Below are positions 21,701 to 25,000 of a DNA stretch of 25,000 nucleotides, one piece after another. The notes below the pieces were generated by a model, which saw only the letters and a list, made by a program, of their open reading frames with translations, made no database searches and was not told where the DNA came from. This stretch comes from Neocallimastix lanati (nom. inval.) (lineage: Eukaryota > Neocallimastigomycota > Neocallimastigomycetes > Neocallimastigales > Neocallimastigaceae), in the NCBI GenBank assembly GCA_016946835.1, contig JACVTC010000185.1:170001-195000 (forward strand), read 5' to 3'. Made by a program: the position numbers and the translations under genes. The number at the start of each line of letters is the position of its first letter. The first letter of the stretch is position 1.

Positions 21701-22962
21701 TTGTATACAAGAAAAAAGTTCTTCAATCCTTTGTTATTAGTAAAGTAATTTATTATTCTCCTTTACTTGGTTCAAACAAATCTAGAACGGCTAGAATTCA
21801 AACATTAATTAATACTGGTCTATTTTGGTGTATCGGTTCCTTCTCTAAAAATGGTAAAACAAATACAGAAAACAATGACTATATTAGACATAATTCAACA
21901 ATGAGTACTTATGCTTTATCTCGAGATCTAAGCATCCCTCCTATTGCTGGTATCTGCGCAGCCTTACAGATTAAATCATTTGCAAAATGGAGTAAATCAA
22001 ACTGTATCATAAAGGATCTTATTAAATCTATTCCCAAAATGCCTTATTATTCCTGGACTAAAGAATCTAGAACACTATATAAAAAAATCAAAAAATATAA
22101 ATGTGTAAAATATGACGATATTATAGAACGTTACTGGAAATCAGTTTCCAGATTTCAAGGTATTAAAGGTCAAAACTACGATAGTAACAAGTTCTCAAAC
22201 AATAAAGCTATAATAATGCTTAGCTTAAAATATCCCCAATTCAACTTAGGATTTTCGTGGATTATACGTTTACGCTGTGGTTATAAATACAATACTACTA
22301 TTGCTATTAGAATGGGTAGAGTTTCAGAAGATTGTCCAAAGTCCTGCCCATGTTGTGGTGAAGGTAATCAATCTTTTGAACATTGGATTTTTAAATGCGA
22401 TGCTCTTGCATCTTTTAGATGGAATTCTTTAAATTTCATCGATGATCTCTATGTTTTATTCCTTAGGAAGATTAGAGCGTTTAATCCTCTTTCTTCCTAT
22501 GACTCTATTTCTGATTTTGAAGATTATATCAATCATTATATATACTTGTTCCTTCTTGGTGGGACTTTAGTTTTAAATGAACTACATTTCGATAGTGGGG
22601 AACAGAGACATTTAAATGAACTACTTTTCAAAGGTTCATCTGAGTCACCTGTTCCAAAAATTGTGGGCTTGGCGGAATTCTTAACAAATGCAATACCTAT
22701 CATAAGTAGTTCGTTTGAGCTATTATTTGATAGGTATTGCAAAATATCAAACTTAACCAAGAGCGTCGACGTCGTACTGATAAGGCATAATGAAAATACA
22801 GGATTATCATCTATTACTACGAAGGGTGATTCTCGCCCTAGTAGCTCAATAAATGATGAATCCGGGGAGAGTTTAGTGGACACCACACTATCTATTTTAA
22901 GGATGTTACTTCTAAATTTTATTTCTTTTTTATTTGATAGGAAGGGTAAAATTCCCGCATAG
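18799..22962 (+). CDS. LINE polyprotein: AP-type endonuclease and reverse transcriptase (1387 residues)
   Basis: It nicks genomic DNA and copies the element's RNA from the nick. Residues 1-145 are an unrecognised domain. The endonuclease spans about 147-366: SWNINGW (150-156), E180 in LQETGK, D291 and N293 in GDFNMS, IDHVIYN (331-337), and SDHK (357-360). The reverse transcriptase spans about 620-935: APGPDGIP, SNYRGISL, D759 in FLDLKKAYDS, RGVRQGCPLSPILFN, catalytic FADDVV (855-860), and YLGIP. All expected catalytic residues are present. A CX2CX8HX4C zinc motif uses C1183, C1186, H1195 and C1200, as in many LINEs, and about 185 residues of unknown role follow. The start ATGG at 18799 follows stops in the A/T-rich leader. 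Compared with host genes here, the ORF uses more C-ending codons. No stop or frameshift is seen, so the protein should be active. Confidence 0.95.
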   Translation: MDASSSVNTTPFHRGFYCFGNHMNNYSLIFIHDLNSWSPRKLMAQVISKIPYYNEIIPYVKKLFSPRYGSYFIIRVNKYKNDLIFFYVLNFLRDEIPETAKITWSLCNKLNQMNKSRKSKNIDVELNPMAKDFFSSHLNSNSSFFNLCVSWNINGWNTEKRDSILYLNSTFKPICICLQETGKSKYLPKDVSSPLIPYYNSVFLKANPKTPGMRGLFIGVHSSCSFFQEPFLYKYIISVNITSFWNQKCTIGNIYFPQSKWKEARLVAFDELSQWLRFHNRKNVPAVLVGDFNMSLKKIKTYISNNFPNWYIAPLYGNQFTYAKGTRSSCIDHVIYNEALASHINKTSVCTSFYGISDHKPILLSCNKVLSDGFIRPTKVSKWSTHICKTKNSDILSHNYFSILENDLDSHYNSLTADEMVEKFINTANNIGKDIKAFIPTNLKGSAFHCPYYIKKLSHEKHIAFRNIKPYFNCENVDNYLEQFNKYEKLCKLIKKTKSKFRSARFKANIVKIGNYFLNKDFKNGWRCLKKMAKPSYSSTSLTCIKSKFGQDIISPSKQLDRWAEYYKDLASDPSGHSLNRNYWNHALRNISLRSTTWNINGPITIEDIKKTISSMKNNKAPGPDGIPIEFYKALFCNEELLESHPAAGKCLKLIFNKIWNGSFPKKWNSASIVSIPKKGDLSDCSNYRGISLINVGLKIISKIITDRISIYALSHNFIRPEQFGFRNREECISLFISVREICQRRKFQGKFTYLAFLDLKKAYDSVPIFNILTKLYHYGVRGKCFDFLCNLYTSSKARARFASMLSNEFPIKRGVRQGCPLSPILFNLFINDILNDCEKYGVNVGRKKCCGGLFADDVVLIAPSAKNLEKLLKKVHKWANLNEMTFGIEKCATMVIKPMNFQPPPNYSDPTFYLGKNDIPKVSSYVYLGIPFSDDLLLEHIISHMHFKVRKSLLSFTRFFSNKLIPIVYKKKVLQSFVISKVIYYSPLLGSNKSRTARIQTLINTGLFWCIGSFSKNGKTNTENNDYIRHNSTMSTYALSRDLSIPPIAGICAALQIKSFAKWSKSNCIIKDLIKSIPKMPYYSWTKESRTLYKKIKKYKCVKYDDIIERYWKSVSRFQGIKGQNYDSNKFSNNKAIIMLSLKYPQFNLGFSWIIRLRCGYKYNTTIAIRMGRVSEDCPKSCPCCGEGNQSFEHWIFKCDALASFRWNSLNFIDDLYVLFLRKIRAFNPLSSYDSISDFEDYINHYIYLFLLGGTLVLNELHFDSGEQRHLNELLFKGSSESPVPKIVGLAEFLTNAIPIISSSFELLFDRYCKISNLTKSVDVVLIRHNENTGLSSITTKGDSRPSSSINDESGESLVDTTLSILRMLLLNFISFLFDRKGKIPA
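22689..22863 (+). promoter_or_regulatory. Cluster of predicted RNA hairpins at the 3' end of the LINE ORF
   Basis: TGCAATACCTATCA (22689-22702) and TGATAGGTATTGCA (22738-22751) form a perfect 14-bp stem. Shortly downstream GGATT+CATC (22801-22811, 2-base bulge) pairs with GATG+AATCC (22855-22863), and inside it AGGG pairs with CCCT. Between them lies a CpG-dense block, GCGTCGACGTCG. Such pairing inside codons is unexpected and could be what the reverse transcriptase recognises. The function is inferred. Confidence 0.5.
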
Positions 22963-23096
22963 TACAACTTGCCGAAATACATAGTATTTTCGAGCTTTTT
23001 TATTTTTTATTTTTTATTTTTTAATTTTTTATTTTTAATTTCTAATGTACTTTTCACCTACATGTATTTTTTAAAATAAAATTTAATAAAGTTTTT

Positions 23097-23114
23097 GGAA
23101 GTGTATTCTCTTCC
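23097..23114 (+). promoter_or_regulatory. Stem-loop just before the LINE poly(A)
   Basis: GGAAG (23097-23101) pairs with CTTCC (23110-23114) around an 8-base loop, six bases before the poly(A). Some LINEs, such as eel UnaL2, need a 3'-terminal stem-loop for template recognition; a similar role here is inferred. Confidence 0.45.
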
Positions 23115-23120
23115 CTGTCC

Positions 23121-23148
<28 letters not shown>

Positions 23149-23151
<3 letters not shown>

Positions 23152-23161
23152 TAAAATAACG
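23149..23161 (+). repeat. Target-site duplication, right copy
   Basis: TATTAAAATAACG follows the poly(A) directly and matches 18190-18202 exactly. Removing the element restores one copy, followed by TATTGAAAATTC. Confidence 0.92.
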
Positions 23162-23525
23162 TATTGAAAATTCTTTTCTTTCAAAAAAAAAAAAAAAAAA
23201 GAATAAATAATTTCGCTTATATTTATTAATTATATGGATTCTATTCGTGATTATTATAATAATTGACTATTTTTATTGTTGTTTTAATGATTAATTGAAT
23301 AATTTCAAAAAAAAAAAAAAAAAATATTAATTATATTATTAAAATTTTATAATATTATAATTATATTAGGTAGTAATTATCATATTATATTATAATAATA
23401 ATTGTACTAGTAATTATAATTATAACAAATTATTATTATTTAATAAATTATAATTATCATATTATAATAGTTGTAATAGTAATAATTATTATAAATATAA
23501 TTATATAAATATAATTATATTTCTG

Positions 23526-23562
<37 letters not shown>

Positions 23563-23969
23563 ATTATTAAATATTATATAATATAATAATCTTATTAAAT
23601 AAAAAATTTTTTTATTAAATAAAAAAAATTTAATCAATACATTATATAAATAAAAATAATTTAATCATTTAATATGTATAGTTTAAATAAAAAATTTATT
23701 TATTTAATTATTATTCTAATTTTTTTTATTTTTAACTTTTATTTTGATTAAAATTACTTATTATTTTTTATTAAAACAAGTTGAATCGAAATTGTAAAAT
23801 ATTAGAAGAAAATAAAAAATAATAAATAATTTTATAATTATAATAAATATTGATAAAAATAAAAAAATAAAATAAAAAATAAAAAATAATAAAAACGCTA
23901 GAATTAAAAAAAAAAAAAATAAAATAAAAAAAAAAATACTTAAAGAAAAAGAAAATTATATAATATTAC

Positions 23970-24002
<33 letters not shown>

Positions 24003-24584
24003 AAATATATTTAAATATTGTTTTTATTTTTATATGTTCATAAATTAAGAAATGTAAAATTATAATAACATAAATATATATAATATTTTAAAACTGCTAT
24101 TAAAATAAAATAATAAATATTGTTTTTCAATTATATATATATATATATATATAAATATATAAAAATAGTATTTTATATTAATCATATTTCATATCATTCA
24201 TATTTCCAGATGGATGAATCTTTCATCTTTTGTATAAATAATATATCAATATAAAATAAATAATAAAAGAAATAATTAAATATATATATATATATAATAA
24301 TATATATTTTTAGAAAATAATAAATGCAGTAAAATAAATATTAAAATAAAATAAGAATCAATAAAGAAATAATATTATAACTTTTTTTTTTTTTTTTTTT
24401 TGTTATAATCTATTGCTATTAATATAATTTTACAGATAGATAATAATATAAAGATTAATATAAAAGTTATTTAAGTTATTGATATTAAAGACATTGAACT
24501 AATCTTTTTTATAATTTATTTTAATTATAATAATAAATAAAATTTTATTATTATTTATATATATTATGTAATCAGGATTAGAAA
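23162..24584. other. A+T-rich spacer upstream of STT3
   Basis: Homopolymer A runs, an (ATT)n run near 23530-23562 and (AT)n runs, with no credible coding sequence. The right end must hold the STT3 promoter and leader; no defined motif is recognised. Confidence 0.6.
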
Positions 24585-24774
24585 ATGGCAGTTTCTGCTG
24601 TAGATTTTAAAAGCCTTAAAAAATCAAAGGATTTACTTTGTATTGTAATCCTTGCGTTGATTGCAATTTTAGCATTCATTTCACGTTTATTATCAGTCGT
24701 TAGATTCGAAAGTGTTATTCATGAATTTGATCCATGGTTTAACTATAGAGCTACTCAATATTTAGTTAATGAAG
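24585..24774 (+). CDS. STT3: Oligosaccharyltransferase catalytic subunit STT3, exon 1 (rest beyond window)
   Basis: STT3 transfers the dolichol-linked glycan to Asn-X-Ser/Thr sites of proteins entering the ER. The 63 complete codons include a lysine-rich cytosolic start, a first membrane helix at about residues 17-38 ([20 protein letters not shown]) and the family signature [20 protein letters not shown], in which D49 corresponds to the metal-binding Asp of the first luminal catalytic motif. The frame would reach a stop eight bases past GAA-G/GTATTT, which is read as the donor at 24775 (phase 1), because STT3 proteins run to about 700 residues. No continuation matching the next STT3 motif appears before 25000, so the first intron is at least 226 bases long. 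Confidence 0.93.
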
Positions 24775-25000
24775 GTATTTACTAAATGTTATATTAAAGG
24801 AATAATTGGTGTAACAAACTTATAAATAAAATAATAATATTTAATTTATTTATTTTATTCAATATAAAAATTATTCTTTATAAAAAATATTTAAGAGTAA
24901 TAATGTAAAATAAATATAAATATTATTTAAAATTTTATAATTTGAAATATAAATATTATAAATTTAAATATATTATATAAATTTTAATATATAATATTTA
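24775..25000 (+). other. Start of STT3 intron 1
   Basis: A/T-rich sequence beginning GTATTT, without a recognisable exon 2 up to the window edge. It is longer than the other introns in the window (107-170 bases). Confidence 0.7.

Larger units (their letters stand above)
18203..23148 (+). mobile_element. Full-length non-LTR retrotransposon (LINE) with intact ORF
   Basis: The element is about 4.95 kb. It starts with CCCCAATGATGG right after the left target-site duplication and has a ~596-base 5'UTR, one long ORF (18799-22962), a ~158-base 3'UTR with two AATAAA signals (23075-23080 and 23085-23090), and 28 A ending at 23148. Identical duplications on both sides and an undisturbed ORF show recent insertion by target-primed reverse transcription, presumably of a full-length transcript. 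No separate ORF1 and no RNase H domain were recognised, so the clade cannot be fixed by eye. A diverged fragment of the same family lies at 12643-13047. Confidence 0.95.

Noticed and set aside
22536-22982. 148-codon antisense ORF at the end of the LINE
   Set aside because: It is the mirror of the sense coding frame, has no recognisable motif, and starts in the 3'UTR; most likely a shadow.
1-25000. tRNA, rRNA, snRNA genes and CRISPR arrays
   Set aside because: I looked for T-loop (GTTCRA), U6/U2-like and regularly spaced repeat patterns and saw none; the regular repeats here are microsatellites.

Overview
The window is about 25 kb of extremely A+T-rich eukaryotic DNA. The genes are split by short introns with GT...AG borders, and lie between long tracts of homopolymer A/T and (AAT)n, (AAAT)n and (AT)n microsatellites. 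The best fit is an anaerobic gut fungus (Neocallimastigomycota). This rests on a fungal-type arginine-specific carbamoyl-phosphate synthase with an organelle presequence, a fungal-type GTP cyclohydrolase II, a small Tom5-like protein, and the base composition. It is an inference from gene content; no rRNA or other taxonomic marker is present.

Layout. 1-3455 (minus): carbamoyl-phosphate synthase large subunit (CPA2 type), cut by the left edge. 3456-6172: microsatellite-rich spacer. 6173-6484 (minus): a two-exon, 54-residue Tom5-like protein. 6485-10749: a gene graveyard with two decayed coding stretches (6938-7422 and 7533-8062), a perfect 18-bp hairpin, a diverged ~500-bp direct duplication whose two copies carry different hairpins at the same place, and an apparently exact 161-bp tandem duplication. 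10750-12020 (plus): GTP cyclohydrolase II in three exons. 12643-13047 (plus): dead fragment of the LINE found further right. 13152-13402 (minus): tail of another poly(A) retroelement. 15455-16863 (plus): PRPP synthetase family gene in four exons, with changes in the substrate loops resembling the regulatory Prs1/Prs5/PRPSAP branch. 18203-23148 (plus): an intact, apparently full-length non-LTR retrotransposon with endonuclease and reverse transcriptase in one 1387-residue ORF, a poly(A) tail and a clean 13-14 bp target-site duplication. 24585-25000 (plus): first exon and part of the first intron of STT3, the oligosaccharyltransferase catalytic subunit.

The host genes are unrelated housekeeping genes (arginine, riboflavin and PRPP synthesis, protein import, N-glycosylation) and do not form a cluster. 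The unifying theme between them is retrotransposition: one complete element, one fragment of the same family, and two older poly(A) tails that look related to its 3' end. The most distinctive signal is this LINE, with structured 5' and 3' ends and an unfamiliar N-terminal domain ahead of the endonuclease.
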